A stretch of DNA of 64,000 nucleotides from Flammulina velutipes (lineage: Eukaryota > Basidiomycota > Agaricomycetes > Agaricales > Physalacriaceae). Position numbers and translations under genes: made by a program. A model generated the notes under the pieces. The model was not told the origin of the DNA. It saw only the letters and a program-made list of their open reading frames with translations, and did not search any database. The stretch's first letter is position 1. The number at the start of each line of letters is the position of its first letter. The stretch covers positions 62,001 through 126,000 of the forward strand of contig CM022372.1 in NCBI GenBank assembly GCA_011800155.1. The letters run 5' to 3'. Positions 22,799 through 38,000 of the stretch are shown one piece after another.

Positions 22799-23534
22799 CG
22801 TGGGAGGAGACAGTTTTAGTGGGACAGTCAGAACCGCCGCGGTCGTCGAGAGCCGGGCGGACGTGAGGACGGTATTGGGGAGACTTGGTCAGCCAAACGC
22901 GGGTTCTTCGCTCCCTGTGCAGCGAAGAAAAGGCTTGAGGGCGCGGGTGGGAGTGGGAGAGAGGGAAAGAGAGAAAGAGATGGAAAAACGCGTGGGAGGA
23001 GGGTTTTTTGCGATGGAAGCGCTGTCAGGGCGGTTCACCTGCGCAACCGAGAGGTCAGTCACCACGGCTATTACAAAGAGTCACTCTACACACCTCTAAC
23101 GGATACCCACCTACAACGTTCAATCAGCTACCATCGCATGAAAAGGCGAGCGTCTGGACGTACTCGAGGGCCAACAGACGAAGGTCGCTGTTTCTTGCTT
23201 GGTCAGAAATGGTGAAGCACTGTGCGCTCTGAGGTCGCGCGAGTCAAAGACGACGACAGAGACGACAAGGATTTTTTGTGGTGGTGGAGACGAACCAACG
23301 CGCGAAGAGAGGATGCCGTTGACGTGGTGCGGAAAAGGGCTTGAGGGAGGAGGGCTTGAGAGTCTGTTACTGTCAGCTGTAATGCTCTCAACGTTGAATA
23401 AGCACGCACCTAAGACCCTCTCCTCAAAATTCAACTCCCTCTCTCCTCTCTCCTCAACTCCCTCTCTCATCGTCTCCGTCGTCGTGTGTTAGAACTCCAT
23501 AGACGCGGCGGCATGGGTGCTTGAGTGGTGGTAG

Positions 23535-23646
23535 CAGAGAGGAACAAGTTCGGATCAGTGGGTAAGCGCCCCGAAAGGTCGAGGGTTCGAGTCTTATACA
23601 AGACTTGCCGTTTGCAGCCAAATTCCGCCGTAAATTGACCATTTTT
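23535..23646 (+). repeat. tRNA-like / SINE-like sequence, unit 2 copy
   Basis: This is the exact counterpart of 8566-8677, with A-box-like and B-box-like segments and the T7 run. Confidence 0.3.
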
Positions 23647-24558
23647 TTCTAAGCGACGCACTTGGCGTCTCCGTATAGGCAAGCGTACGGAGTGAATAGT
23701 TGTATTTCTACTGACTCGGAGGCTTAGCTTGATATGGGGCATGACTGGGATAGATATAGCAAACCTACTACTGAACTCCTGGGTTGCCAACTTCACTCCG
23801 AACACCAGTGTGACCTGTGCCCAGTAAATAAATGGTTGAAAGAAGCATGCTTTTGCGTGATTTGACAAGTACAGATTCATCGAAATTCACGTATTTTTTG
23901 TCCATAGCTTCGCCTCCCCGCAGGGACAACACTTCAATTAAAAATAATCTAGTACATGAACTTCTACTGCGTCCGAGCGTGACCCGGCGCTACAAGGATA
24001 TACAAGTTAAAAAATAAAAATCCCCGCGCGTCACTTTGCACCCCACCGGACTCGGCGAGTATGGGTGTGTGCGGGCAGACGGTCCAAGTCAATCACCAAC
24101 TGGGGTGGCGCAACACAGAGGGATTGTCGCCCCCGGAAGGGAGAGCCCGCTCTGCTGTAACCACCCCAGTCCGCTTTTCGGCATCTACACGTCGACGTGC
24201 GACGTGCACCGTGGTGATCGCTCTGACGCAGCGGGGGGAGAAGTATAGGTACGAATGATAATATATTTCGAACAGTGTTAGCGGAGTAGACGTGCGAGGA
24301 GTAGTACACGCACCTTGAGAGCAAAGATCGAACGAGCATTACGACGGCGTTGAAGCAAGAGAGGTAAGGGTTCCTATCATATCAGCCCTTATATAGAACA
24401 ATGGCGTCGATCACGCGCGTGCAAATCTTTGTTGATTTGCCTTGGCGAATACGTGGCTGTGACTTGGCTCAGTCACTCCTTTCTCCCCTTATTACCACGT
24501 ACGGACTGTTCTCTTTTTCACAACCACGCCACATTGCTGCTATTTGCTCTGGATATTG

Positions 24559-27488
24559 GTACGTCTTTTCTTAACGTTTTCATAACCAACTTTGAATTTC
24601 GATTCAGAACACTTAAGCAATGTCGCCGAACTCAAGTGCATCAAGACGCTGAGGTTGTCTGCCACTCGCTGTGGAGGCAAAAATCTCAGGAATTTGTACG
24701 TTGTTTTCCTTATTTTTCACGCTTTCTTATATGGTTTTCGTAGTCGTTCTACTCGAAGAATACAGTCAAACGACGCCGACTTCCAACATGGCACTCACAC
24801 GGACGACGGGAAACAAAGAGGTTTATGAGACGTTCCAGTTATCTGGAACTACGTTGTGATATTCATATGGCGGTGTGGCGCTCGCCGCGGGGCTTGGGAA
24901 TTGGCAAAAAGTGCGTGATTTTTACTCTATTTTGCTTGTTTTTTTGACAGTTTTTGGCGACAGGAATGTTGCGCAGAGCAGTTTGAACTGCAGCCTTACC
25001 GTCCCACCATCATCGTACAAGATGAGTAGTAGCGCTACCATGCGCTAACAGTATTCGTTGTCCATTCGTCGCGAGGAGTTCACTTCAGGCAAAGGTATGT
25101 AATTCGTACTTCACGCTGTCACCCTCGTTAACGATATTACAAACTAGCCGTCTCCGTTGGAACGACGCCAAGGAGACGACGACGGACTTGCAAGCGTCCC
25201 GGATACCCATCTTGACCGCGGTATGACATTCACCCCGCGCCCATTGTTCGAAGCGTACCGTGTACGTATCGAAGAATCTATATTGCCGACTTGATCCCCG
25301 TCGACTCGTGACGGGGACACAGGATATCCTTCTTCCACTCCCACCATCATGTACGCACATCGTTTCCCGTAGTTCAATAGTGGGACGTTCGCTCGCCGCG
25401 GGGGCTTGAGAACTCGGAAAACGTGCGTATTTTTGATACTGATTTTGCTACTGTATTTGACGTTTGAACACAGTCAATTCGACCTCGAAAGAGTGTATTT
25501 CGATTCGTCGAAGCGTCCCATACGCATTGACGAGCGCCAGCATGTTCGTTCCCGATCCTCGACATCGTCCAACGATACGGCTCCTCGACGGTGGCTGCGC
25601 CACCGTCTCCTCCATACAACATCTCCCCCTCGACTCTGACGCCAACGCTTCGCTGCTGGGACATTGCTAGAGCGAGAGGACGCTCGCCGCGGGGCTTGGG
25701 ATTCGGGAAAAGGTGAGTCATTTTGACGTTCATTTTGCACTCATTTTTGACATTAAAATGCAGTTTCATTCACCCATCACCGCCCTGCTGCAGGATGCTT
25801 CGAATCTACCCCTACACATTGACGATTCTCGGTGTCGTCTCTCCGTAGCCAGCCGAGGGATCCATGATACGATGTCCAGCAGATTACATTGCTCTCGCGA
25901 CGGTGGCTCCGCCACCGTCTGCACGTCCTCCATATACATCCTCGTCCTCCTCTGTGCGCTTCGGTTCTCGCTGGGATATTGCTATAGAGTGCGGTCGCTC
26001 GCCGCGGGGCTTGGGATTCGGGGAAACGTGCGTAATTTTCACCTTCATCTTGCACTCATTTTTGACATTAAAACACAGTTATATTTACCCGACGACACCC
26101 TGCACTATCGCGCGAATCGTACTGTGTACGTTAGGATAATCAGCAGATACAATGGATCCCCGGCGCCGTCCCGCATACTGGCATCCACATTCGACGATAC
26201 GGCTTCACGCGACGGTGGCTGCGCCACCGTCTTCGTATCTGTCGTTTCCATCCTTGACCTCGTCCATGCGCCCTCCTTCTCGCTAGGAGATTCCATGAGC
26301 GGTGGTTCGCTCGCCGCGGGGCTTGGAAGTCGGGAAAAGGTGCGTGATTTTGACATTCAAATTGCGGCTAATATTTGACCTTTGTATACAGTTCTATTCA
26401 CCCCTACACGTCCCTGCGCCATCGCTTGAAGCGAACGTTCGATATGTCAACCACTCGCAGGCGCATTGCGGCGGGTTTAGACCATTGTCACCCAACGACG
26501 TACAACTCTCACGACGGTGGCTGCGCCACCGTCTCCGTCTCCCACGTAATCCAATTCCGCCCGTATCTTCCCTGTACGCTTAGCGTCTCGCTATGGGGTT
26601 CCTAGAGAGGTATTCCGCTCGCCGCGGAGGCTTCTGAGTTGGACAAATGGTGCGTACTTTGTACTTCGTCTTCGTGGCAATATTTGACCACTGAACTTTG
26701 ATTTAGGGTACTATTTGGACCCAATACACTGTAAACTACTCAGATACAGGTTCTCAAACTCATCGCAAAGCCGACGTCCCATTGATTTGCCCCAACGATG
26801 CATGGTGCGCCACACATCGTTCCTGCTGTTTCGTAGCTGACACGGACGTCTAGACACTACAATATCCTCAATCCTGTGTATCTTATCTATGCGAACGTCC
26901 AATTGAGCGCGGAAATACGTGGACGCTTCCCGTTCCGTCGCTTGCCAAGTAGCTCTCCGGAGTCCGGACTCTATACCACGGGACGCTGTTCTCTTGTCTG
27001 GCAGACGATTACGACACCATCTCCTGTGTTCCTGAAGACTTGATTTGACGGAACGACGAGAACGTCTCCGCCCTGGCATCGATACACCGATACTGCGCAC
27101 GCGGGGGTTCTTTCTCGCCAAAAAGGTACGTATTTCTTACAGGGATTCGAGACTTAGATCTGACGTTTAGATCAGTATTATTGCACGGTCTTCATTTCGA
27201 CTGGTTCCCTTGAATGCGGACGCAATACCGGCGCCAACCACCCGTGTCGAAATGAACGAAGACATCGACGATCATGACGAGCCGCAGGAATACTGCCAAG
27301 ACAGACGGTCTATGCGCTCATTTACCAATTACAGACGCGATCGTTTATCCAGAGAGGGGGACCGCTCGCCGCGGAGATGTCTTGTCCGAAAAAGTTGTGT
27401 ATTCTTTGCTATGATTTTACCGTCAATATCTGACCTTTTAATAGGCACTTTTCGTCGTTTCTGTGACGGTAATACTGTTTATGCTGTC
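24559..27488 (+). pseudogene. Array of ~312-bp RSPRG modules (unit 2 copy)
   Basis: This is the copy of 9591-12520 at offset 14,968. The GCTCGCCGCGG phrases and the four hairpins (25587, 25899, 26211, 26513) are all retained at the same spacing. Confidence 0.5.
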
Positions 27489-29187
27489 TGATACACGATA
27501 CACACTCTCCCCCGCGTCACAAAGCATCCTAGCATCTACCGCGCGCTGCGCCACACTTTCGATTTACACATACCCGTCGACGGGTAGTCTGGGACCCTAG
27601 CGTCTACTCGGACCCTTTGGCTTACATCTCGTCGCATCCTATTTCCGGTGCGCTACATTGAATCCGGTCAGTTTTCCTGTGTTTTTTTGTTTCCTTCTTG
27701 CTAATTCCATCCCTGCAGGAGGAAATTAGACGTTACGCTGCTTCGAGATGGGTAAACGTTGCGTCCTGGCGGATATGGACACGGTGACGCTGTAGAAGGG
27801 AGACACGGACTCGAAACACAAGTCTAGTAGATTTTCGCGCCGGAGAGAAGTCCTACATACCATCTAGTTATTGACTCGTTTCGTTACACTTTGTTGTACC
27901 GTAGTCTTTGAATTGAATACTATTCTCGCTTCCACTGTATTGAATGCAACGAGACCGTTGAATGGACTTGGTATTCAAAATTTACGGCGGGATCATATCC
28001 CGCCTTAAGAACGAGCGCTACGGCGCGGGGATTGCATCGGAATAGGTGCTGTACATATTGTATAGTGTCAGATAGTCGTTTAGAGTGTATTACTGCGATA
28101 TCCCACAAAGATACACAAAACCTTCGTACTCTTGAACATTTGGATACTTGAATCATAAGATTCAATATCTCTGTATTACCATTTGGTGAAAGTCATTGTT
28201 CTGATGCTCCGTTTGCTCCGGAGGTTTGCTTCCTTGACTTGTATCACCCTTAAACTAATACTACATATGTCACCCGAGTGCGCAGGGCGCACAGCCAGTC
28301 GCCATTGTCCCTCCGGAGGTATCCCACTCACGGGGAACTTCCAACGTTCGATGCAACTGGATGGTCAGGGTAGCCATCGGAAATAGTATTAGTAAGGTAC
28401 TAAATGACACGCCAAGCCCCACTTGGGTGCCACGTACTCAGTATCTTTGCCAATGTCGAATAGTACGGACGCCACGCTCCTCGAAGCCATCGGGGGTTAT
28501 TCCGAAGCCGTCCAAGCCTGTAGACACATTTGATCTTGTTTTTTGAGTTATATCTTTGAATTGTACTGCATTCCGAGGCTTGGAACGCGTTCAAACGCGT
28601 CGAATCACATTGAACGCAGTTGAGGATGTATAGACCCTTACAATCTACACGATCAGACCCTATGACGAGTTTTCACAATCTTATCGTGACGCAACCGCGT
28701 CTTTCTTCGCACTTTCACCTTCGCATATGGGGATCGTTCAGTATCACAATGAAAAGCTACGATTTACTTCAATATAAGTCAGATACTCAACTCATTAGGT
28801 TCCTACGCGTGCGCTGTCCACTTCGCGCTCTTTCGATACATCACGGATATTGCTTCATACATCCCCGTTCCAGCGGCTTAAAGGGTGCCTTCTCGATGAT
28901 CCTACATTCATTCTCTTGGTATTTGGAGTCTATTGTACGAGGCGCTGGGTCGCAATAGCGGGCAGGGTGCGTTTTCACCGTTTGCACTAATTGCATGTTC
29001 GAGCCTTCAGACGTTCGAACGGCCGCCTGCGACGATCATTGGGTAACCTGACATGACCCTTGATGGATATTCGTAGCCGTTTACGCGCGTCGGACGGAGG
29101 AAGATAGTAGAGTGGCGAGGAGGAGGAGAAGGTGGCTTTTAGCACACTGTAAGCACTGTTGACATATGGGGGCTTCACATACCTTTA
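27489..29187. other. No gene recognised (unit 2 copy of 12521-14219)
   Basis: Same content as in unit 1, with no gene or RNA that I can support. Confidence 0.4.
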
Positions 29188-32100
29188 ACTTATACATCCC
29201 AAGTCTCATCTCATGAAATTCTCAAGTCCGAAGGTGCAGGAACGGGTACGTACTTCAATCCCGTACGCGCCGCCACCCTCTTCTCATCAAAGTCGATTCC
29301 GCACTTCCAAGGCTTTGGGCTCTTCTTTTGGCCGGACCGGGGATACGTCACCCTCATGACTCCGCATCCATCCGCGTATTCACTTCCGAGCATGGGACGA
29401 TAATCAGTATAAGTACGGGGGAAGGAATGCTGGTAAGTTATCATTCCCTTCCCTCTCTACTTTACTTCCCTCTTCTACTTCTCTTATCTCTCTTCACTCT
29501 TACCCATTCCCATCGTCCTCAAGAACTCAGACTCAGTCAATATCGGCAAGAATACGCTCGACGTCGAGCACGACAGTGATCACGCATTTGTATGTTTTTC
29601 CCACGGCACTTTCGCTCTTACCACTACAACCAAATTCTCATCTTTCTACCAGCGTCTTTGTGTTGTTCCATTGCACTCATGGTACGTCTCTTACTGTGTT
29701 TGTATAGTTCTCCGTTCACTTACAACTGAAATAGGTCCACGAGATGCAACTATGACCTTCGACAATGAACACCATCTCTCCGCTATCGCAAGTCCCACCA
29801 CCATTCCGACATCTCTGCAATACTTACAACATCTGCAGGATGCCACGACTATGGACTCCGGACCCAATCACGAGCCTTACCTTTACAGGTATGTTTTTCT
29901 CTGCCTATTCATTATGGACGTACAGGCTTACACGGGCTCTAGGACGTCGACTATACCTTACGCAACTTCTACCGCTGCACGACGAACATTCGGATAGACC
30001 GGAGGGACGATTTTGAGGTAGACAGCCGCACAATGGTCAGCGGCCAACTTGATATCAACGACGGTGCGTGTCCTATCATCCTCCTTACCATTCCATTTTC
30101 TAATTATTCCATTAGAACGCTAGTCTATCGTCAACATATAGCGCTAGCTCCTCTAGTGGTGACCAATATAACATACGGATCCCCACGTCCCATATCCATT
30201 CCGGACGATATACCAACGTAACGCGTTGAGGTTATCCTGAGGCATAGGTGTGAGCGAAACGATGGCTATGGGTATTAGGTATGTTTTCGTGAACACTTTC
30301 CCTTTTTCGTTTGTTGACACCAACCAGATTTTGACGTGAACGACGGGAACATGTTCGCATAGGCTTATACATTCGTTCCACCACTGCAGCCTCACCGTCA
30401 ACCGATACCACTACTAGTCACTCCCAGCAACTTGCCCTAACGGTGCGTCTCTCCTTCGATCCCGACTTTGACGACTTCTAATCCACGCAGACACCCATTC
30501 CACGCCGTATCGGATTTCGCCCTACGAGCAACACGTAGGCCTATTCCGTTGAACGCTGGCATCTGTTTCTCATTCTAACCATGGAACACCAGTCTAGCGT
30601 CGCCTTAGAGCGTCAGCTCCGCTATTGACAACCATTGCAACATACAGATCCCCATGGCCCATATCCGTTCCAGACGATATCCAACCTTAGGCGTCAACGT
30701 TATCCTGCAACGTGAGCGTGAGCGAAGCGATGACTACGGGCGCCAGGTGTGTTATTGTGAATGCCTGTCCCATCTCCTTTGCTAATACCAACCAGATTTG
30801 CACACCAGCGCAACGGGAGCGTGTTCGCGCAGCCATATCCATACGTTCCAGCACTCCCACCCCGTCGTCGCCCTATACGGACTGCTAGACGCACTGAACG
30901 ACTCGTTTAAATGGTGCGTCTACCCTTTAGATTGTATCCTAACGACTTCTAACCCACCCTCTATTCATACAGCCATGCAACCTCCTAAGCACTCAACGAT
31001 ACGCCGTCGCTCGCCATCTATCCATATCCTGAAACTGGGCCAAATGGGGAAATGTCGGGATAGACGCTCACGGGTGCGTATTCCATGTTCTTACCATTCA
31101 TGCAATCTAAGCGCCCTGATAGGACCAGAATTGCTGTCCTAGCTCACGCGATATCGACAGGTGAGCTTTCCCCTTGCTTGACAATCCCGTTACTGACTTA
31201 TAAACACCGTAGTCGAGCGCTTAGCGAAACGTTAACATCGCAACGATTCGATACACCTAACGTCATAACGGTGTGTATCGTTTTGTGTGTCTCAGCAATG
31301 TATCGCTGACGGGATACGCACAGGATTAAGTGGTTCTTATTTCCCAAACATCTGTGTCTGGCGCAACGTGGCCAACACCGTTCTGACGAACGGCTCGTCG
31401 GTATACCGACGTGGCCAACGTGTGCGCTCAGACGACGATAGGTAAGCTATCTGCATACCTTGTTGTACATACTAATCTTTTAACTTTACAGCATAAATTA
31501 TCCATTCAACGGGCGCGCTATGGGTACGTGCCCGTCTATGATCCTAACGAACCTCTTGCTAACGAGTTATATATAGACGTCTACACGGACGAGAGACTCG
31601 CGCCGTAGAACGAATCCTATCAAAGTAAGTGAGTCCGTATAACGAGTCTTTACATGTTTGATATTGACCATATTAATCAGTACGTCTTGGACATCTGTTA
31701 TCTCGTCGACTATTGGTGTCTCGCGCAGCAATACGGCCAACACCGTTCTGACGAACGGCTCGTCGGTATACCGACGTGGCCTATGTGCGCTTCGACGCGA
31801 ACTTGGTAAGCTTTCGTATCCTTCTTATTATTTATGTTAACATTGACATCTTCGATAGGCGCCAGTGATCGTTACCATACGCTAACCTACCGCGTAGTTA
31901 CTGAATCGTACGACATTTTCTAACGGGATAGATAAAGAGCTAACGTTGTTTCAACTCCACCACCAGCTTACCAACGACGCCGGCGACGACAGGCGTTATA
32001 CATGCCGACGCGATACTACGAACCAATACCCTTGGGTACCGTCGTCCCATAGCAAAGACGACGAGAGGACGATGAGCAAAGCGACGTCGGTATGTACCCA

Positions 32101-35009
32101 TCTGCTGTCCTGACGAACTCATCACTAACGAATCATGCAGGTGCCCGTTCGACGAATAACTTACTCAGACTCAAATGAGTGAGTTGTCGTTACCATGTAT
32201 TATTGATACTAACATTAGATTTAGACCATCTTTCACAGATCCCCGCCGACCGTTGGTACGCCGAACGACTAGCTCTCCGGACGAACGCTAGGATGGATCA
32301 ACGGAAGGCGGTCTAGCAGGTCAACGGGGCCACATAGACCATTGAACTGGTACGTCGCCTTTTCCATTATTTTCGTCGAAAGCTATTAACTTTCTTTCCC
32401 TTACCATAGTTTTAGACTGTATCGTCGATTAAATGTGCATACGATGCACGTCGACGTCCGAAGGCTCGCCCAAACGGACATCATCGCCCCCACGCAAACG
32501 AGTCGTAATGACCGTAAACGTGTCGGACGTCTACCCCACGAATATATCAGACGACGCGCAAGGTTAAGACGTGACCGAAACATTGGCGATGGTATGCATC
32601 GTTAACGTTTCCGCGTTTTCGACAATACTGACTGCTAATGTAGCGTTACTTCAAACTCTACTAGGGGACGAACCAACGATAGATAACGATGGATATGACC
32701 TCTAGTCAACGTTCTGACGTGTCGTCGAACTCCTCTGCCCTCTCGATGCTGCCGACGACCTCTCTGACTTGGGAACCGACTTTTCGGTTATAACTGGCTG
32801 CGCGCTCGAGCGAGCGCACGAAGCGGCTGCGATAATGTCTTATATTGAAGATGTAAGTGTACTATTGGCTCCATCTTGTCTGGTATTGATAGTATTCACG
32901 TTTTAGGATGCGCCACATAAATCGAACGTCACGACCGCAGCGACGTCTGGGGCCCACTTAGGAGTTGACATAATGTATTAGTATACCTTTGATATGATTG
33001 TACGATCGCCGCAAAGACGGTGTATAGGTGCGTTACTGATTTTGGGTTGCTTCGACGTTTCTGACTATGGATGCAGATATATATTCAAACCGCCGGGATC
33101 CGGACGACGGCGACTGCTACGTCTCTGTATGGCTTCGATAATCGAACGTTGCATGTCCGTTGATCTCTGCGGACGATGTGTTTTGTTCAGCGAAGCCGTT
33201 TCACCAAGTTAGAGTAATGTAATGGTTACAACTTGAACTCTTACTATATATAGCTTAACTACACTCTATTACGAACCACCATCTAACATATAGACGAAAC
33301 GAAATGATATACGTCGTAGACGCCATCCAGGCTACCCCACGACCACTGAACGACTCGGATCGCAGGAACGTCGCGGAGACGATGTATGGCCGGCATCGTG
33401 TACGTTCCCGTTCACTATCCTGACTTGCCCTTGCTAACGATTCGTCTAGATCCCTACTCCAACGATATCCCGTACGCGAATCATACCGAACTCGAACATG
33501 ATAAGGTACGTACCCATAACAAGTCTTCGTGTTATTCTTACTAACAATACTCCTCTTAGCCGACGATTCCACCAACTCCCATGGATATCGCGAACGTCTA
33601 GCTCTAAAGACGATCGTTTGCATCGTTTGATGAACGCTAGGCATCGCGAGAGATGCCTGATGGTATAGCAGGTCAACGGATGCGCATAGACCATCATATA
33701 GATGTCACTATGGTATGTTGACCGTTTCGGCTGTTTCTTTCGCATGCTAACGACGTTCGTCTTTCCCTTCTAGCCTTTGTATTCCATTCCCTCTCCCGGA
33801 TGCAGCCTTACGAGCGCCCAAGGGTGTAAACGACTTCACCCCGATGTCCACCTTTGCCGCCATACCAACAAGTTGCAACGACGGCAAACGTGCTCGGACC
33901 GCTGGACGTTGCATGGCGAATTCGTTATCATTAGGAACCCCTTACGAGTGTCTACTAGCCAACACGGAGACGCTGAACTTGGTATGTACTGATTACATAT
34001 CATAACGAACACTCTACTAACAAGACTCACCATAACAGGACTCGTCGGCATCTTTATTGGCTCGAACTTGGATCGGAAACGAAACCGTTCGCTGGCTACG
34101 ACGACGCCTATCGTACAGTCAAGCGAAGACATGTAAGCTTTCATGTCTTGTCTTTGCTTTGAACCTACTAACTCGGGGATTAGTAGATTGCAACCGTCGC
34201 TCTACGACACTCTCAGCAATTGGCTTTGACTCTCGGGCTATTGACATGACGACGACGATGGCAAGACACCGTCTTGCATAGCACGACGACGAAAGCCTCG
34301 ACCCGCCGACGAATGGACTCTGCATATGGTAAGTTCAGGTTTTGTTATTCTAGTCCATGCTGATACTTTCGTTCTCTTATTAGATCGCCCACGCGAACGA
34401 ATCGTACGGACGTCTATACTCCGACGACATCCCGTACGAACGGCTCATCAAGGTCGAACGAGCCGTATTGCAGACGTTAGCGCGACGAGTAAGTACTCGT
34501 TACAAGTCTTCACGTTATTAATTACTAACACTATACCCAATAGATCTTCGACGTTTTCCACTGATATCTCGAACGTCTAGCTCTACAGATGAGCGCTGGC
34601 ATCATCCGACGAACGCGAGGCATTGCAATAGACGCACGACGGTCTAGCTGGGTAACGGGTGCCATTGGATGGATGGTACGTTGACCTTGATAACTGTTTC
34701 GTCCCAGGCTAACAATCTTCGTCTCTCTCTTCTAGTCCGGATACACGCTTACGAGCGTGCGAGGACGTCGACGACTTTGCCCTCATGGTACCCATCCATC
34801 CTTGGGCAACAAGTCGTAACGACGGCGAATGTGCTCAAAATGCTAGACGTCTGCATTATATGACCTTTACAAGTATCTACTAGACTGCCTGGAAATGCTG
34901 GTACGATTTGTTCGCATTTCCGACAATTCGACGCCACTGACCCCGAGCTTAGGATAATCTCAAACTCGTTTCGACGCTTATCTGACAGCACTCGACGACG
35001 GCTACAGCC
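29188..35009 (+). pseudogene. Intron-dense degenerate gene copies (unit 2)
   Basis: This copy of 14220-20063 carries the same stops and intron signals, so the decay predates this duplication. The intron ahead of the last exon differs: 24 bp directly after its acceptor (34735) are missing, joining CTTCTAG directly to TCCGGATAC. The double hairpins are at 31378-31411 and 31743-31776. Confidence 0.5.
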
Positions 35010-38000
35010 GCTGTGACGTCTCGTCGAACCGCTATCTGCTGTTATTTCGAACTCGGACAGTAACTTTCGGGATAAAGCTGGCTGCGCGGGCAAGTCGTTT
35101 CGACGCTTATCTGACAGCACTATTCGTCGTCTCGTCGAACGCCTAGCCCCCCCCCCAATGCCAACTTCTTACTTCACGCATGGGTCCCAACTTTCGTGAT
35201 AAACCTGGCTGCGCGATCGCTGGAATAGACTGCGATGTAAGTCGACGACACGCTCCACTGGTTCCAGTTTCTTCTTCACGACGCCAAGGTTGGTCGACTC
35301 CCCTAATTTCAAACGCAGCGCTCGTCGAACCCCCAGCGCGCGCAAGGGGAGCGTCAACGACAAGCCTTGTTCTGAGAAGACGACTTTTGGTTTTGATTTT
35401 ATGTTCGGCGCGGAATTGGGCTCGAGACGGGTGTTCGTTGGCGTTCTTGAGGGTTTGACCCCGAACTTGGGATTGATTCAAATGCCTTTTCGACGTCACC
35501 CAACGAAGGATATGACTATTCGTCGATGTCTCGTCGAACCCCTACGCACTCCGAATGCGACATACGACCTCGACGCCTGGGAACGAACTTTCGGGCTAAA
35601 CCTGGCTACGCGCGCAATCTAACGCTGGAATATGGTACTCTAACAAATATGTAAGTCGACGCTACACTATATCTCGTCAAATACTAATATCGTCCCAGTT
35701 CATTACTTTTCGACGCACACCACATAAACCGACGATATTGGGGCGTGTATAAAGTATTGTCGATGATTTGAACTTTGGGCTCGACGCGGGTTCGTTATCC
35801 CTTCAACACATCCAGGCCCCCCTTCCAGTGTAACGTTATCTCGTTTTCGGGTTCCCGAGGGTTTTTCATTTGACGACGAGGGAGGGTGGAGTTGGGAGAG
35901 TGGACGGCGGTGATTGGGAGGGGTATATAGCTTTGTGGTTTGGACTTTGACGTATGCTCGTTATGATTCCACGGAGACGTTAGAGGTTTGGGACGGCGAG
36001 AATGATTAGACGCGTCGACGTGATTGAATCCGCCAGTCAATTCCGCACTATAGAGTACATTAGAGTCAGCTGTAAACGTCGCCTAAGTAATCAGACGGGT
36101 CGTCGAACTTGAACAACGAGCTTAGTATCTTACCAAACCGAAGTCTTACTATCACCGCTCACGTCGTCGTATCGCGCGCATATAACGTGCACGTCGTAAT
36201 TCTATATCATAGTACCACTCGTTAGATATCCTAATAAATGCGTAGAGATAAGTCTATCCTAATCAAATTCCATATCCCATCCCCGCAAACCTCGCCAACA
36301 CCGCCCTCACCTCCCCCTCCCCCGCCCACTCGCAGTATACAGCACCCTACTAACCTCAAAGCCATTAAACCGACTCGCCGCGCAAATCGTATACGCCCCA
36401 TCCCCTCGAACCCAAGCCAATCCCCAACCTGCAGCCGCGCAGGAAGCGCCGTGTCCTCGCATATCTTATCAATAGAGTCGCAGGTGGGGCCCCAGATGGT
36501 GCAGGGGCGAGGGGCTCGAGGCGGGGACGTGGAAGGAGGAGCCGAGGGAGAGGACGTGCGGGAGGGCGACGGCGTGGTCGAACATTAGGCAGTTGAAGGA
36601 GCCGTAGACGCCGTCGTTGATGTAGTCTAAGAGAAAGGTTAGTGAGGGAAAGGAAGAGAGGAGAGGGGACGTACACATCACGTTGGCGTGTTGCTGGGGT
36701 GCACGACGGGCGATGATGTTGGTGGCGAGGCGAAAGGCGTTGGCGACGTAGTAGCGCCCCGGCTCAGCGATGATGGTGAGGTTGGACCGGTCGGGGAAAT
36801 ATGGTCGATGGCGTCGCGGAGGTATCGTGCCGCCTGCTCGAAGAGAGAGTCTTCGAACCCGCCCCCGACGTCGAGGAAGGTAAAGTCGTAGCCGGCGAGC
36901 TTGGCCATATCAAAGACGCGCTGGCAGCGCATGATGGCGTCGGTATAGACGGAGGGGTCGTAGCAACCACTGCCGACGTGGAAGCTGACACCACAACGTC
37001 CAGGTTGAGCTCACGAGCCTTTGAGAGGAGGGACGGGACGCTAGCGAGGGACGCGCCAAACTTGACGTTGAACGCGCATATACTCTTACTGTCGTCTGCG
37101 AGGATGCGGATGACGAGTTTGGCGTGCGGATGGGCGCGTGCGATCTTGTAGAGCTCGTCGACGTTGTCGAAGGTCATCTTGTCGACGCCGGCTTTGGCTG
37201 CCGCGCGGACGAAAGACGTGGCTTTGCAAGGGTTGGCGAATATGATCTGGAGGGACTGACTCCGCCGAGAGAGAGGATCTGGTTGATCTCTTGGTTGGAC
37301 GCACAGTCGAAGCCAGCGCCGAGTGCAGCGAGAAGACGGAGGACATATGGATCGGGGTTCGCTTTGACGGCTGGAAGGAGTCAGCGTGTATGCTAAAATA
37401 GAAAGAAGGGAGGCTTACCATAGTGCGGTTGAATCTCGGGGAGATTGAGACGCCATCGCTGGTGCTGGCGGTAGATCTCGCACAGGTCGGCGACGAAGAA
37501 TGCATGCTCAGCATCGGGGACTCCTTGAGAGCTAGCCTGGCTGCTTCGAGGATGGCAGCGCGAACGTGGACGTCCGGGTGGCCGTGCATGAGAGGCGGCA
37601 GCGAAGGGAAGGGTTGCGGGGTGTTGAGATGGAGCGGACCGCGCGAAGAGAGGATGCCGTTGACGTTGGCGAACCACTCGGGGTTGGTGCGTTCGAGATC
37701 CGCATAGTTGGCGCGGAGGGTTTCGACCTGGGACATCGTGGGAGGAGACAGTTTTAGTGGGTCAGTCGGAACCGCCGCGGTCGTCGAGAGCCGGGCGGAC
37801 GTGAGGACGGTAGCGGGAGAACTTGGTCAGCCAAACGCGGGTTCTTCGCTCCCTGTGCAGCGAAGAAAAGGCTTGAGGGCGCGGGTGGGAGTAGGAGAGA
37901 GGGAAAGAGGAAGGAAAAACGCGTGGGAGGAGGGTTTTTTGCGATGGAAGCGCTGTCAGGGCGGTTCACCTGCGCAACCGAGAGGTTAATCACAACGGCT

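Larger units (their letters stand above)
20064..35009. repeat. Tandem cassette unit 2 (about 14.95 kb)
   Basis: This is an almost exact repeat of unit 1, offset 14,965-14,969. The clear differences are a 24-bp deletion next to an intron acceptor at about 34736, and small changes around 34820-34960. The order of contents is unchanged. Confidence 0.9.
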
